Source of the DNA: Haploplasma axanthum
Lineage (GTDB): Bacteria; Bacillota_I; Bacilli_A; Acholeplasmatales; Acholeplasmataceae
Assembly (NCBI RefSeq): GCF_900660745.1
Contig: NZ_LR215048.1
Span: forward strand, 1,302,001-1,366,000
DNA: 64,000 nucleotides
Direction: 5' to 3'
The position numbers were made by a program, and so were the translations under genes. The notes beneath the pieces were generated by a model, which searched no databases, was not told the DNA's origin, and saw only the letters and a list, made by a program, of their open reading frames with translations. The stretch's first letter is position 1. Each line of letters begins with the position of its first letter. This document shows positions 36,379 through 47,545 of this stretch, piece after piece.

Positions 36379-36409
36379 ATTTTAACATTCAAGTTAACTT
36401 TAATGTCAA
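36379..36409 (-). promoter_or_regulatory. MerR-type promoter with 19-bp spacer and 22-bp palindrome
   Basis: Minus strand -35 TTGACA (36409-36404), 19-bp spacer, -10 TAAAAT (36384-36379). A 22-bp dyad (36406-36385) with centre AAGTTAACTT and one symmetric mismatch fills the spacer. Over-long spacers with a central dyad are the hallmark of MerR-activated promoters. Confidence 0.88.
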
Positions 36410-36412
36410 GTA

Positions 36413-36442
36413 AAAAAAACGATATTATAAAAATATCGTTTA
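36413..36442 (-). terminator. mnmA operon terminator
   Basis: Minus strand AAACGATATT-loop-AATATCGTTT followed by T5. Confidence 0.85.
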
Positions 36443-37570
36443 TGAATAAATTCTTTCTTCATCATTAAAGAATACTTGATCAATAAATCCAGCTCCTAAA
36501 CAAACATCACCATCATAAAAAACAGCTGCTTGTCCAGGTGTTACTGCTTTAACATTGTTATATTCAACGATTGCTTTAGTATCATCAATCCATGTTAGAT
36601 TAATATCAATATCTTTTTGACGATATCTAAACTTAGCACTCATTTTTCCTGATTTTTTTGCTCCACGCCATTTAATATCTGTAATAATTGCCTTATTACT
36701 AAACAAATGAGGATGATCTTTATCTGGTTCAACATATAACGTGTTCGTTTTTAAATCTTTTCCTACTACATACCATGCGTCTAATGAATCTTGGCTTCCA
36801 CCAATACCCAATCCTTTTCTTTGTCCGATTGTGTAATTCATTAATCCATAATGTTCTTTTACATAGGTTCCATCTAATCTGCGCATATCACCTTTTTTAG
36901 CAGGTAAGTAATTACTTAAAAAACCACTAAAGTTTCTTTCACCAATAAAACAGATTCCTGTTGAATCTTTTTTATCTGCAGTTGCTAGATCTTGCTCGTG
37001 AGCAATTTTTCTTACTTCTTCTTTTTCTAATTCTCCAATTGGAAATAAAACATTTCTTAATTGACTTGTTTCTAATTGTGATAAGAAATATGTTTGATCT
37101 TTATTATTATCTTTTGCACGTAAAAGCATGGGATCAGTTGAATCATGATTTATTCTTGCATAATGACCCATAGCAATATAATCATAATCAAGCGTTTTTG
37201 CATATTTAACAAATGCTTTAAACTTAATTTCATTGTTACATAAAATATCTGGATTAGGTGTACGATTCTTCTTATATTCATCAAGGAAATATGTAAATAC
37301 TTCATCCCAATATTCTTTTATAAAATCGACTTTATGTAACTTAATACCTAATTTATCAGCAACTTTTTTTGCGTCTCGATAATCTTTTTCTTGTTCACAG
37401 ACTTCATCAAAAGCAGTTGGATTTCCTTTGAAATCTTGGTTAGTTGCACTATCCCAATTTCTCATAAAAACTGCTTCTACATCATATCCATCTTTTAATA
37501 ACAGGTATGCAGCGACACTTGAGTCTACTCCACCTGATAATCCTACTATAACTTTTTCTTTTTTCTTCAT
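36440..37570 (-). CDS. mnmA: tRNA-specific 2-thiouridylase
   Basis: A 376-residue enzyme making the 2-thio group of s2U34 in Lys, Glu and Gln tRNAs. PP-loop GLSGGVDSSVAAYLL near residue 8, first catalytic cysteine in NPDILCNNEIKF near 102, second in DSTGICFIGERNF near 200, and a C-terminal beta-barrel (TPGQAAVFYDGDVCLGAGFI). It sits four bases behind nadE, so nadD-nadE-mnmA are one transcript. A cysteine desulfurase would be needed and is not in the window. Confidence 0.95.
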   Translation of the reverse strand: MKKKEKVIVGLSGGVDSSVAAYLLLKDGYDVEAVFMRNWDSATNQDFKGNPTAFDEVCEQEKDYRDAKKVADKLGIKLHKVDFIKEYWDEVFTYFLDEYKKNRTPNPDILCNNEIKFKAFVKYAKTLDYDYIAMGHYARINHDSTDPMLLRAKDNNKDQTYFLSQLETSQLRNVLFPIGELEKEEVRKIAHEQDLATADKKDSTGICFIGERNFSGFLSNYLPAKKGDMRRLDGTYVKEHYGLMNYTIGQRKGLGIGGSQDSLDAWYVVGKDLKTNTLYVEPDKDHPHLFSNKAIITDIKWRGAKKSGKMSAKFRYRQKDIDINLTWIDDTKAIVEYNNVKAVTPGQAAVFYDGDVCLGAGFIDQVFFNDEERIYS

Positions 37571-37574
37571 TTCA

Positions 37575-39422
37575 TCACTTTCTTACTATATCTGAAGGCA
37601 TCCTATATGATATTCTTGGAGATAAGCTTAAATCAAATAGTTTTGGTCCTTCTGGCATTGTTGTTCTTTTAAATTGTTGACTATAGAATCGTTTTATAAA
37701 ACGATTTACATAAGTCGTTGCTTCTGAATTTGAAAGAGTAAATACCTTCTCTACTAACCAAATAAGTTTTGGTTCATCTAATCCTGAATTTAAATGATAG
37801 TGCATAATAAAATCATTTATTAAATATGTCCCAATCATTGCTTCTGACTCTTGACCATCTAATAATTCAGGTGAAATTTTCTTTTCAACAATTCTTGTTA
37901 AAACATCTTTTATATGTTTATATTTATTATTTGAATAATATGTAATTAATGCTTGAATTAATGTTTTTGGTAAACCAGAGTTAATTCCATACATACTCAT
38001 CTGATCACCATTATAAGTCATAAATCCTAATGCTATTTCTGACAAGTCACCAGTACCTAAAACAATTCCTTTGTATTTATTTGCTAAATCCATTAAAACA
38101 AGTGTTCTCATTCTTGCTTGAGCATTTTCAAATGTTACATCTTTTGTATCATGATTAATCTCTTTCAAATGTTTATTAACACTTTCTTCAATATTAATTA
38201 CTAAAGGCTCTAATCCTAAACCTTTAGCAAGTTCTTCAGCATCAAGCATACTCTTAGAAGTTGATGCATGTGCCGGTAAAATAACTGCATATAAATCTGC
38301 TAATGGTAGATTCATCATTTTAAACGCATTATACGCTATTATTAAAGCATGCGCTGAATCTAATCCTCCAGATAATCCCAAAATAATTTTTCTACTATCT
38401 ACTGGTAGAGTTGAAAGTTTTTTTATTAGACTAGCTGTTAGAATATTATATGTCTTTTCTAATTCTTTCTTCTCAGGTACAAAAGGTTTCTGATTTACTT
38501 TATTCGAGAAATAAAAATTATTATTCTCTTTTAATGTAAAATTAACTTCGTGGTACTTTATTTCATTTTTAAAAATACTCTCTCGATAATTACTATCTTG
38601 TCTTCTACGATAGTTAATCATTGTAACATTAATATCTGCTATTAATTCATCTGCTTCAAAACTAACACTTTCACTTTCTGATACCATTTCACCCAAGCTA
38701 GCAATCATTTTATGTGAGCTAAATAACGCTTCAGAGCTTGATTCAAACATTCCTGTTGTTGTATATAGGTATGCAGCCATTTGTTTTCTTGAATGGTCTA
38801 AGACAGCATGTCTTCTAATACTATCTTTGTTTATAAGTTCTGTTGAAGCCGAAAGATTTAAAATTATATTTGCTCCTGCCATTGCTAAATCATCTGCAGG
38901 TGTTTTAATACTCCATAAATCTTGACAAATTTCAACTCCAATAGCAACCTTTTTCTCTTCTTCAATAAAAATAATACTTCCAAATGGTACTTCTTTTCCA
39001 AAAAGCTTTACAACATTAAAATTTGCTTCATGTCCAGATAAGAACCATCTTTTTTCTTGAAATTCTTGATTGTTTGGTAAAAAGTATTTTGGAACAATTC
39101 CTAAGACTTCATTTTTTTGAATTATTGCAGCAACATTAAATAAACCACCTTTAATATCTAATGGTATTCCAATTGCAGCAATACCCTCATGTTTATTATT
39201 TTTCAATATTAATCTTAGTGAATCAAGTGCTTCATCTAATGTACGTTCTTGGTAAAAAAGATCAGATGTTGTATACCCAGTTAATGTTAACTCAGGAAAA
39301 ACAACAACACTAGCATCAGTGTTATTTAAAACATTTAAAATCTCTTGTTCATTATTTTTAATATCTCCTGCAATTATTTTTGGAGTTGCAGTCATTACTT
39401 TTAAGAAACCATTTTTATACAT
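37575..39422 (-). CDS. nadE: Glutamine-dependent NAD+ synthetase
   Basis: A 615-residue two-domain enzyme. The N-terminal nitrilase-fold glutaminase has Glu in VFPELTLTGYTTSDLF near residue 45, a lysine in the middle and Cys in VGVEICQDLWS near 165. The C-terminal synthetase has the PP-loop LGLSGGLDSAHALI near 350 and GTGDLSEIALGFMTYNGD. It amidates deamido-NAD with ammonia channelled from glutamine. The ATG at 39422 (MYKNGFLKV) is chosen for its GGAG site; an in-frame ATG at 39446 lies within nadD. Confidence 0.94.
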   Translation of the reverse strand: MYKNGFLKVMTATPKIIAGDIKNNEQEILNVLNNTDASVVVFPELTLTGYTTSDLFYQERTLDEALDSLRLILKNNKHEGIAAIGIPLDIKGGLFNVAAIIQKNEVLGIVPKYFLPNNQEFQEKRWFLSGHEANFNVVKLFGKEVPFGSIIFIEEEKKVAIGVEICQDLWSIKTPADDLAMAGANIILNLSASTELINKDSIRRHAVLDHSRKQMAAYLYTTTGMFESSSEALFSSHKMIASLGEMVSESESVSFEADELIADINVTMINYRRRQDSNYRESIFKNEIKYHEVNFTLKENNNFYFSNKVNQKPFVPEKKELEKTYNILTASLIKKLSTLPVDSRKIILGLSGGLDSAHALIIAYNAFKMMNLPLADLYAVILPAHASTSKSMLDAEELAKGLGLEPLVINIEESVNKHLKEINHDTKDVTFENAQARMRTLVLMDLANKYKGIVLGTGDLSEIALGFMTYNGDQMSMYGINSGLPKTLIQALITYYSNNKYKHIKDVLTRIVEKKISPELLDGQESEAMIGTYLINDFIMHYHLNSGLDEPKLIWLVEKVFTLSNSEATTYVNRFIKRFYSQQFKRTTMPEGPKLFDLSLSPRISYRMPSDIVRK

Positions 39423-39426
39423 TATT

Positions 39427-39990
39427 TCACGCTCCATATAATTCATTATCTTTTATATATTGATATACATTTCTATCTAACCAGTCTTTATGTTCATGAA
39501 CATTATTTCTGATTGCTGTTGAATTAGCTTCATTGTTAAATTCAATCACTTGATACTTCGGTTTTAAATATAGATATTTTTTAATTAATTCATTTACATC
39601 TTGTTTATTTCTTTTAATAATTATTAATGGATATTTTTTTAATATTTCTTCATAATTAATCCACTTATCAAAATTCACTAAATTATCTGCACCAATAACA
39701 AGATGAAGATTTTCATAAACTTGTTCTAGACTCAAAAGAGTTTTTAAGGTTCCATCAAAAGGTTTATAATACTCAATATCATTAATTTCAACATTAGGAT
39801 TAGTATTAAAAACTATTTTTAACATTTCTTTCCTAATTTTAAAATCAATTAATTCTTTTTTGAAATATGTATCTCCAACAGGAACAATAATAACTTTAGA
39901 ATCTCTAAACTCATTCAATAATTTCTTTACTATTTCATAATGCGCTTTTGTTGGAGGATTAAACGAACCTCCATAAACTATATTTATCAT
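39427..39990 (-). CDS. nadD: Nicotinate-nucleotide adenylyltransferase
   Basis: A 187-residue nucleotidyltransferase: GGSFNPPTKAHYEI at the N-terminus ((H/T)xGH-type loop as TKAH), GADNLVNFDKW in the middle and NSTAIRNNV (SSTxIR motif) near the C-terminus. It makes deamido-NAD from nicotinate mononucleotide, feeding the next gene nadE. A TATAAT box and GGTGG lie upstream of the ATG. Confidence 0.93.
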   Translation of the reverse strand: MINIVYGGSFNPPTKAHYEIVKKLLNEFRDSKVIIVPVGDTYFKKELIDFKIRKEMLKIVFNTNPNVEINDIEYYKPFDGTLKTLLSLEQVYENLHLVIGADNLVNFDKWINYEEILKKYPLIIIKRNKQDVNELIKKYLYLKPKYQVIEFNNEANSTAIRNNVHEHKDWLDRNVYQYIKDNELYGA

Positions 39991-40021
39991 ATAACCACCA
40001 TTAATATTATATCACTTTTTA

Positions 40022-40037
40022 TTATAATACATTATAA
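40022..40037. promoter_or_regulatory. Per-box-like palindrome between nadD and fur
   Basis: TTATAAT-AC-ATTATAA. It differs from the B. subtilis PerR box only by a 2-bp rather than 1-bp centre, and lies between the divergent nadD and Fur-family genes. Such AT-rich dyads also arise by chance. Confidence 0.4.
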
Positions 40038-40080
40038 TAAGACTATTTAGAGTATTTCACTTCTTTTTTGTTGATATGCT

Positions 40081-40089
40081 TGTTATAAT
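40081..40089 (+). promoter_or_regulatory. Extended -10 of the Fur-family gene
   Basis: TGTTATAAT, an extended -10 that could compensate for the lack of a clear -35. AAAAGGAG follows before the ATG at 40121. Confidence 0.6.
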
Positions 40090-40120
40090 CTTTATAGATA
40101 AGACTAAAAGGAGTACCAAA

Positions 40121-40546
40121 ATGGATATCAAAGAGAAATATTACGATAAAATCAGAGGTATGGGTCATAGATTAACTAATAACCGTATCGCTATGATTGA
40201 AATATTAGAAAACCAACATTTAACATTTAAAGAAATTCAAAAAGAACTTTTTAAGAGAGGTTATAATAACGTTGCCTCTATTTACAATAATTTAGAGTTT
40301 TTAGTCAAAGAAAAAGTTGTCGTTGAATTATACATTGGAAACAGAAAATATTATGATTTAGCAATGGATAATCCCGGACACAGTAACGAAAGTCATATCC
40401 ATATTAGTTTAAAGGATACTGAAGAAATTACAGAGATTAATGATCCAGATATTTTCGAATTTATTAGTAAACATCCGAAACTTGAAGGTTACGACTTAGA
40501 ATACATCAGAATAATTATTGGAGCGAAAAATAAAGATGCTAATTAG
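40121..40546 (+). CDS. Fur family regulator without cysteines
   Basis: A 141-residue Fur/PerR-like protein: winged helix RLTNNRIAMIEILENQHLTF and NNVASIYNNLEFL, then a dimerisation domain with a metal-ligand-like NESHIHISLKDTEEITEINDPDI. It has no cysteine at all, so the structural Cys4 zinc site of PerR and most Fur proteins is absent. The His cluster could still bind Fe or Mn. AAGGAG precedes the ATG at 40121. Its stop overlaps that of convergent rsmH. Confidence 0.85.
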   Translation: MDIKEKYYDKIRGMGHRLTNNRIAMIEILENQHLTFKEIQKELFKRGYNNVASIYNNLEFLVKEKVVVELYIGNRKYYDLAMDNPGHSNESHIHISLKDTEEITEINDPDIFEFISKHPKLEGYDLEYIRIIIGAKNKDAN

Positions 40547-41445
40547 GCATCTATTTTTTTTGCAACTCTCATCTTAGCTGATTTACTTCTTGAATTATTT
40601 TCTAATTCTTCATCACTAGGATATACCGGTTTTTTTGTAACTATCTCTAAATCCATTTTAGGAATATTAATTAATGGTAAGTTTTTAGGAACATTTATTT
40701 CCGATTTTTCTTTAAAGAAATGCTTAACAATCCGATCTTCTAATGAATGGAAAGTAATAATAACAATTCTACCTTGATCATTTAATAATTCAACAGAATC
40801 ATTTAATAATTGTTCTAAAACACCGATTTCATTATTAACAGCAATTCTTAATGCTTGGAAAACTTTTTTAGACGAATGACCTTTTCTTTTAAAATTAATT
40901 TTATCACATATGGCAACCAAATCAGAGGTAGTCTTTAATGGTCTTCTTCTAATTATTTCATTAACAATTTTATAACTATTCTCTTCATCACCATATTTAA
41001 AGAATATTTTTGCAAGTTCATCTTTATCATAAGTATTAACCATTTCTTCAGCTGTTAAACTACTTTCTTGATTCATACGCATATCAAGTTTTGCATCTTT
41101 CAAATATGTAAATCCTCTTGATTCATCATCAATTTGAAATGATGACATTCCTAAGTCAAGTAAAATACCATCTACTTTTGAAATTCCAAGTTCATTTAAT
41201 CGTTTTTTCATGTTAGCAAAATTATCATGAATTATCGTTTTATTAGAATATGATTCTAACTTTTTACTTGCAACATCAATCGCATACAAGTCTTGATCAA
41301 AAGCATATAAATGACCTGCACTTAAATTCTTTAAAATAAGTTCACTATGTCCAGCACCACCTAGTGTACCATCAACATATATTCCATCTTTTTTGATGTT
41401 TAAATATTCAATTGCCTCATTAAGTAATACTGTCACATGTTTCAT
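40543..41445 (-). CDS. rsmH: 16S rRNA (cytosine-1402 N4)-methyltransferase
   Basis: A 300-residue methyltransferase: MKHVTVLLNEAIEYLNI, SAM loop YVDGTLGGAGHSELIL near residue 25, GILLDLGMSSFQID near 98, RAxRIAVNNEI-type helix and the C-terminal SFHSLEDRIVKHFF. rsmH usually heads the division/cell-wall cluster after mraZ; here it is alone after rpmF, with no ftsL or pbp next to it. GCGAGG precedes the ATG. Confidence 0.95.
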   Translation of the reverse strand: MKHVTVLLNEAIEYLNIKKDGIYVDGTLGGAGHSELILKNLSAGHLYAFDQDLYAIDVASKKLESYSNKTIIHDNFANMKKRLNELGISKVDGILLDLGMSSFQIDDESRGFTYLKDAKLDMRMNQESSLTAEEMVNTYDKDELAKIFFKYGDEENSYKIVNEIIRRRPLKTTSDLVAICDKINFKRKGHSSKKVFQALRIAVNNEIGVLEQLLNDSVELLNDQGRIVIITFHSLEDRIVKHFFKEKSEINVPKNLPLINIPKMDLEIVTKKPVYPSDEELENNSRSKSAKMRVAKKIDA

Positions 41446-41486
41446 ATTTAAATACCTCGCAATATTAATTATATCATACCAAAGAA

Positions 41487-41511
41487 AGAAAAAAGCACCT
41501 CTGTGCTTTTT
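41487..41511 (-). terminator. rpmF terminator
   Basis: Minus strand AAAAGCAC-AGAG-GTGCTTTT followed by TTCTTTCTTT. Confidence 0.8.
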
Positions 41512-41519
41512 CTTTCATC

Positions 41520-41708
41520 TTATTTTTTAGATTCTTTTTTCTCTAAAACAAGTTGACCCTTGTAATAACCACTATTTGGTGTTACACGGTGTGGTAAAGT
41601 AAATTCACCTGTTTGTGGGCATACAACTAATGTTGGTGCTTGTAACTTTTGGTGAGTACGACGTTTTCTTTTCGCTGTTTTACCCGTTCTTCTAAATGGA
41701 ACTGCCAT
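41520..41708 (-). CDS. rpmF: 50S ribosomal protein L32
   Basis: A 62-residue basic protein starting [19 protein letters not shown]. Of the usual zinc-ribbon cysteines only one remains (VVCPQTGEF), i.e. a C-minus type L32 that does not need zinc. AGGAGGTGA precedes the ATG; follows yceD by 12 bases. Confidence 0.95.
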   Translation of the reverse strand: MAVPFRRTGKTAKRKRRTHQKLQAPTLVVCPQTGEFTLPHRVTPNSGYYKGQLVLEKKESKK

Positions 41709-41720
41709 TTATGTCACCTC

Positions 41721-42149
41721 CTATATTTTCCAATCTTTTAATTCTTTAAAAGCTGGATTAATACCTTTCTCTTCTTCTTCATCTTTTGGTTTTTCATCTG
41801 GTAAAAAGATTGTTAATGGTTTCTCTAATAAAATATGAGCAAAAACTATTTCTTCTAAATCAATTTCATTAGAAAGTACAAAATCTGCTTCTTTACCATT
41901 GCCAAAGTTTAAAGCCAAATTAAAACTTAAATGATGATTAACAGGTTTTAATGATCTTGAGCTTGCAAGAACTAAATCAACATTAACGTCAATATTTAAA
42001 TCTAATTCTTCATATCCAGGAATTATAGAACCTGTTACATGACATTCTCCTATTTCTAGAATATCATTCTTTTTATCGATTAAATTTGAAAAATCGAAGT
42101 ATTTATCAATTTTTATTATTCCGTCGATTTGTGATGTATATATTTTCAT
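41721..42149 (-). CDS. yceD: YceD/DUF177 family protein
   Basis: A 142-residue protein with the DUF177 pattern: ECHVTGSIIPGYEELDLNIDVNVDLVLASSRSL in the middle and EEIVFAHILLEKP near residue 100, ending in an acidic KDEEEEKGINPAFKELKDW. YceD is widely found next to rpmF and has been linked to 23S rRNA accumulation. The ATG at 42149 follows AGGTGG; an in-frame GTG at 42158 is less likely. Confidence 0.9.
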   Translation of the reverse strand: MKIYTSQIDGIIKIDKYFDFSNLIDKKNDILEIGECHVTGSIIPGYEELDLNIDVNVDLVLASSRSLKPVNHHLSFNLALNFGNGKEADFVLSNEIDLEEIVFAHILLEKPLTIFLPDEKPKDEEEEKGINPAFKELKDWKI

Positions 42150-42202
42150 TTTATCCACCTATGCTATTATACAAATTTGTGTTGCATTTGTCAAACAAAA
42201 GT

Positions 42203-42229
42203 TTAAAAAAACAACCCTAAAAGGGTCAT
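42203..42229 (-). terminator. Terminator of the 191-residue gene
   Basis: Minus strand GACCC-TTTTA-GGGTT followed by GTTTTTTT. Confidence 0.7.
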
Positions 42230-42231
42230 TT

Positions 42232-42807
42232 TTACAAACGAATTGCTTTTTGAATTGTTTGAATAACTAATCTTTCTTTTTCTGTTAAAACATCTGGATA
42301 ATTATATCCATCAAATAAGAAATGATCTCTCAGTGAAAAAGCAATTGAATTACCACCAGTTAGATCTAATCTTAATGTCAAATTTGAAACTTTTGGTTCT
42401 TTAGGATCGTCATAATCAATTTTAACTTGTAAGTGTTTAATATCATTTAATTTAATCACACCAGCAAAATCAACATCAACATGACCTGTAATATAGTTAA
42501 CTTCTGCTTTATGATAAAACAATGTATTTTCATCAAAGAAAATTGTTGTTAGAATTGCATTATTATAATCAATACGGTGTTCCTTATTAACTTCCGTCAC
42601 TCTAAATTTTAGTTTACTACTATGATTTAGATTTGGTGCTGAAATCACTAAAGGTTTTGAAACTTTGTGATTTTCAATACATAATACTTTCTTCGCTCTT
42701 TCAAGCGCTCTTGTTGTTGTCTCATTTATTAGACCTTCAACTTTATTATTTTCTTTACCTTTTAATTTACGAAAATACTTTTTCATTATCTTAATTCTGT
42801 TTTCCAT
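42232..42807 (-). CDS. Uncharacterised 191-residue cytosolic protein
   Basis: Not recognised. The basic helical N-terminus (RIKIMKKYFRKLKGKENNK) is followed by a beta-rich region with alternating hydrophobic strands (SKLKFRVTEV, ILTTIFFDENTLFYHKAEVNYITG, LRLDLTGGNSIAFSLRDHF), which could be a PH-like or GRAM-like fold, and a short terminal helix. No signal peptide or membrane segment. The ATG at 42807 has GGTGGGAG before it. Lies alone between lplA and yceD-rpmF, on its own transcript judging by its terminator. Confidence 0.6.
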   Translation of the reverse strand: MENRIKIMKKYFRKLKGKENNKVEGLINETTTRALERAKKVLCIENHKVSKPLVISAPNLNHSSKLKFRVTEVNKEHRIDYNNAILTTIFFDENTLFYHKAEVNYITGHVDVDFAGVIKLNDIKHLQVKIDYDDPKEPKVSNLTLRLDLTGGNSIAFSLRDHFLFDGYNYPDVLTEKERLVIQTIQKAIRL

Positions 42808-42890
42808 TATGTTCTCCCACCTTTCCACCTATTCTTATTTTATCAAATTATTAGCAACATAGTCAAATATAATAAGTTTTTTTAACGATA

Positions 42891-43871
42891 TTAGACTATT
42901 CCTGAAACCAATAAATCAATTATTTCACTTTTTTTAATATCTAAGATAATTTGTTCAACATTAACCTTGTCAATTGCTGAAATAATATCTTCTTTTTTAT
43001 ACGGAATATTTGTTAATGCTTTTTCTAAAATTTCGATAGGTAATAAATCAAAAAAATCACCATTAATCTTAATCTTTTCAATTATTCCATGATTTAAATC
43101 AAGTTGAATGTCAAACAATCCTCCAGCTATTTTTTTAGTAAGTTTCTTCGTATATGCTGGTTGGATTCTGTATCGCCAATCATCTGATTCATATTTCTTA
43201 GACATTTCATTAATTATTGATATTTCATCTGCTGATAAAATATATTCTTTCGTTGTTATTTCTTTTTCTAAATGTCTAATGAGTTCATTTTCTGATAGAC
43301 CGTTCAAATGTGGTTTCAAGTTCGCAACTCGACTTCTTACACTATCAATTCCTTTAGATATAAGTTTTTCATTGTTTGGAGTTATCGTTCTAATCATGGT
43401 TTCAACATCAACATCATACATAAAAGTTCCATGAATTAAAACTCCATATTTATTTTGTAAGAAAGCCACTCCACTTATTTTTTTACCTTCATATAATAAA
43501 TCGTTTCTACCACTAAACGTTATTTCTAATCCAAGTTTTTTTATAGCCTCAATAACAAGTTCTAAATATGGTTTAAATGAAAAATTATTGGTTTTTTTAG
43601 TAATCATTGTATACATAGTATTATTCTCATCTGCGTATACAGCACCACCACCAGTTGGTCTTCTAAATACTTCAATACCATTGCTTTTTAAGTAATCAAG
43701 ATTAACTTCATTTTCAAGTACTTGATTCTTACCAATCACAACACCTTTAATTTTCCAAGTAAAAAAATAAGCTTCATCATCTTTTAAAACATTTTTTAAA
43801 ATATACTCTTCTAGTGCCCAATAAAAATATGGTTTTAAATTTCCTTCATTATTATGTTTAACTAATATCAT
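42891..43871 (-). CDS. lplA: Lipoate-protein ligase
   Basis: A 326-residue ligase of the LplA family: RRPTGGGAVYAD near residue 70 (lipoyl-AMP site), GRNDLLYEGKKISGVA near 120 with the catalytic lysine, GVLIHGTFMYDVD near 143, and a C-terminal accessory domain of about 90 residues that supports activation of free lipoate. It attaches scavenged lipoate to 2-oxoacid dehydrogenase or GcvH lipoyl domains. AGGAGAATG precedes the ATG. Confidence 0.92.
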   Translation of the reverse strand: MILVKHNNEGNLKPYFYWALEEYILKNVLKDDEAYFFTWKIKGVVIGKNQVLENEVNLDYLKSNGIEVFRRPTGGGAVYADENNTMYTMITKKTNNFSFKPYLELVIEAIKKLGLEITFSGRNDLLYEGKKISGVAFLQNKYGVLIHGTFMYDVDVETMIRTITPNNEKLISKGIDSVRSRVANLKPHLNGLSENELIRHLEKEITTKEYILSADEISIINEMSKKYESDDWRYRIQPAYTKKLTKKIAGGLFDIQLDLNHGIIEKIKINGDFFDLLPIEILEKALTNIPYKKEDIISAIDKVNVEQIILDIKKSEIIDLLVSGIV

Positions 43872-43907
43872 AAAATCATTCTCCTATTTAAACTTATTAT
43901 ACCACTA

Positions 43908-43938
43908 AAATAATAAAATGGGATTCATCATCCCACTT
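43908..43938 (-). terminator. dnaJ operon terminator
   Basis: Minus strand AGTGGGAT-GATGA-ATCCCATT followed by TTATTATTTT. Confidence 0.7.
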
Positions 43939-43951
43939 TATAAACCATATT

Positions 43952-45082
43952 TTATTTGAATAAGTTTTTAAACTTAGTCCACATAGAATCATTTTCTTTT
44001 TGTTCAAGCTCAGCTAACTCTTCATATAATTTCTTTTCTTTTGGAGAAAGCTTTTTAGGTGCTTTAACTTCAACAATAACAAATTGGTCACCTTTACGTT
44101 TAGATCTAACAGATGCAACACCTTTTTCACGCATACGTAATTGTGTTCCTGGTTCAATTCCTGCTGGAATTTTAAGTGATACTTCACCATAAATAGTTGG
44201 AACATCTTTAGTAGTTCCAAGTGCTGCTTCAGTAAAGCTTATTGGAACATTTAGATAAATATCATCTTCTCGACGTTCAAAGACTTTATGAGGTCTTACT
44301 CTAAATGTGATTAATAAATCACCATGTGGTCCACCTTTAATTCCACCATTACCGTATCCTGCAACACGTAATGTCATATTATTATCTATTCCTGCTGGAA
44401 TATTTACTTCGACAGTCTTAGAAACTTTAACTCTACCTATACCACCACATGTTGTACATTTATTTTTGATTTCTTTTCCTGTACCACCACATACTGAACA
44501 AGTTTGTTGACTTCTCATTGTTCCAAGAATTGTTCTTTGATCAACATTAACATAACCCTTACCTTGACAGTGAGAACATGTTTTAATATCATCTTTACTC
44601 TTAGCTCCAGTACCTTTACAATCAGGACAATCTTCTTCTACTTCAACTTTCACGGTTTTCTTAGTTCCAAGTGCTGCTTCCATAAAATCTATTGTCATAT
44701 ATTTTTCAATATCTGATCCACGTTGTGGTCCATTATATGCTTCTTGACGTTGCTGTCTTCCACCACCAAATAAGTCACTAAAGATGTCACCAAATCCACC
44801 AAAGCCACTAAATCCTTCGAATCCACCGCCAAAGCCACTTGATCCGCCTTGTCCAAATGGATTACCAGCATGACCATATTGATCATATGCAGCTCTTTTA
44901 TTTTGATCACTTAGTGTTTCATATGCTTCTTGAACTTCTTTAAATTTTTCTTCTGCATTTTCTTCTTTAGAAACATCTGGGTGATATTGTTTTGCTTTTT
45001 TGCGGTATGCTTTATCTATTTCATCCTTAGCTGCTGTTTTTTCAACTCCAAGGACCTCATAATAATCTCTTTTATTAGCCAT
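43952..45082 (-). CDS. dnaJ: Chaperone DnaJ
   Basis: A 376-residue type I Hsp40. J domain with HPD (KQYHPDVS near residue 34), a Gly/Phe-rich linker ([14 protein letters not shown]), four CxxCxGxG zinc repeats ([32 protein letters not shown]) and a C-terminal substrate-binding part. Stimulates DnaK ATPase. Last gene of hrcA-grpE-dnaK-dnaJ. ACAGGAG precedes the ATG; a hairpin lies in the dnaK-dnaJ gap. Confidence 0.97.
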   Translation of the reverse strand: MANKRDYYEVLGVEKTAAKDEIDKAYRKKAKQYHPDVSKEENAEEKFKEVQEAYETLSDQNKRAAYDQYGHAGNPFGQGGSSGFGGGFEGFSGFGGFGDIFSDLFGGGRQQRQEAYNGPQRGSDIEKYMTIDFMEAALGTKKTVKVEVEEDCPDCKGTGAKSKDDIKTCSHCQGKGYVNVDQRTILGTMRSQQTCSVCGGTGKEIKNKCTTCGGIGRVKVSKTVEVNIPAGIDNNMTLRVAGYGNGGIKGGPHGDLLITFRVRPHKVFERREDDIYLNVPISFTEAALGTTKDVPTIYGEVSLKIPAGIEPGTQLRMREKGVASVRSKRKGDQFVIVEVKAPKKLSPKEKKLYEELAELEQKENDSMWTKFKNLFK

Positions 45083-45104
45083 CTTACAACTCCTGTAATA
45101 AAGT

Positions 45105-45123
45105 TAGGGGCGATTTGCCCCTA
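45105..45123 (-). promoter_or_regulatory. Hairpin between dnaK and dnaJ
   Basis: Perfect 7-bp stem TAGGGGC/GCCCCTA with a 5-base loop and the weak tail ACTTTATT. It looks like an inefficient terminator or processing site that could lower dnaJ relative to dnaK. Confidence 0.55.
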
Positions 45124-45129
45124 TCTTTT

Positions 45130-47536
<2,407 letters not shown>

Positions 47537-47545
47537 TAAATCCAC

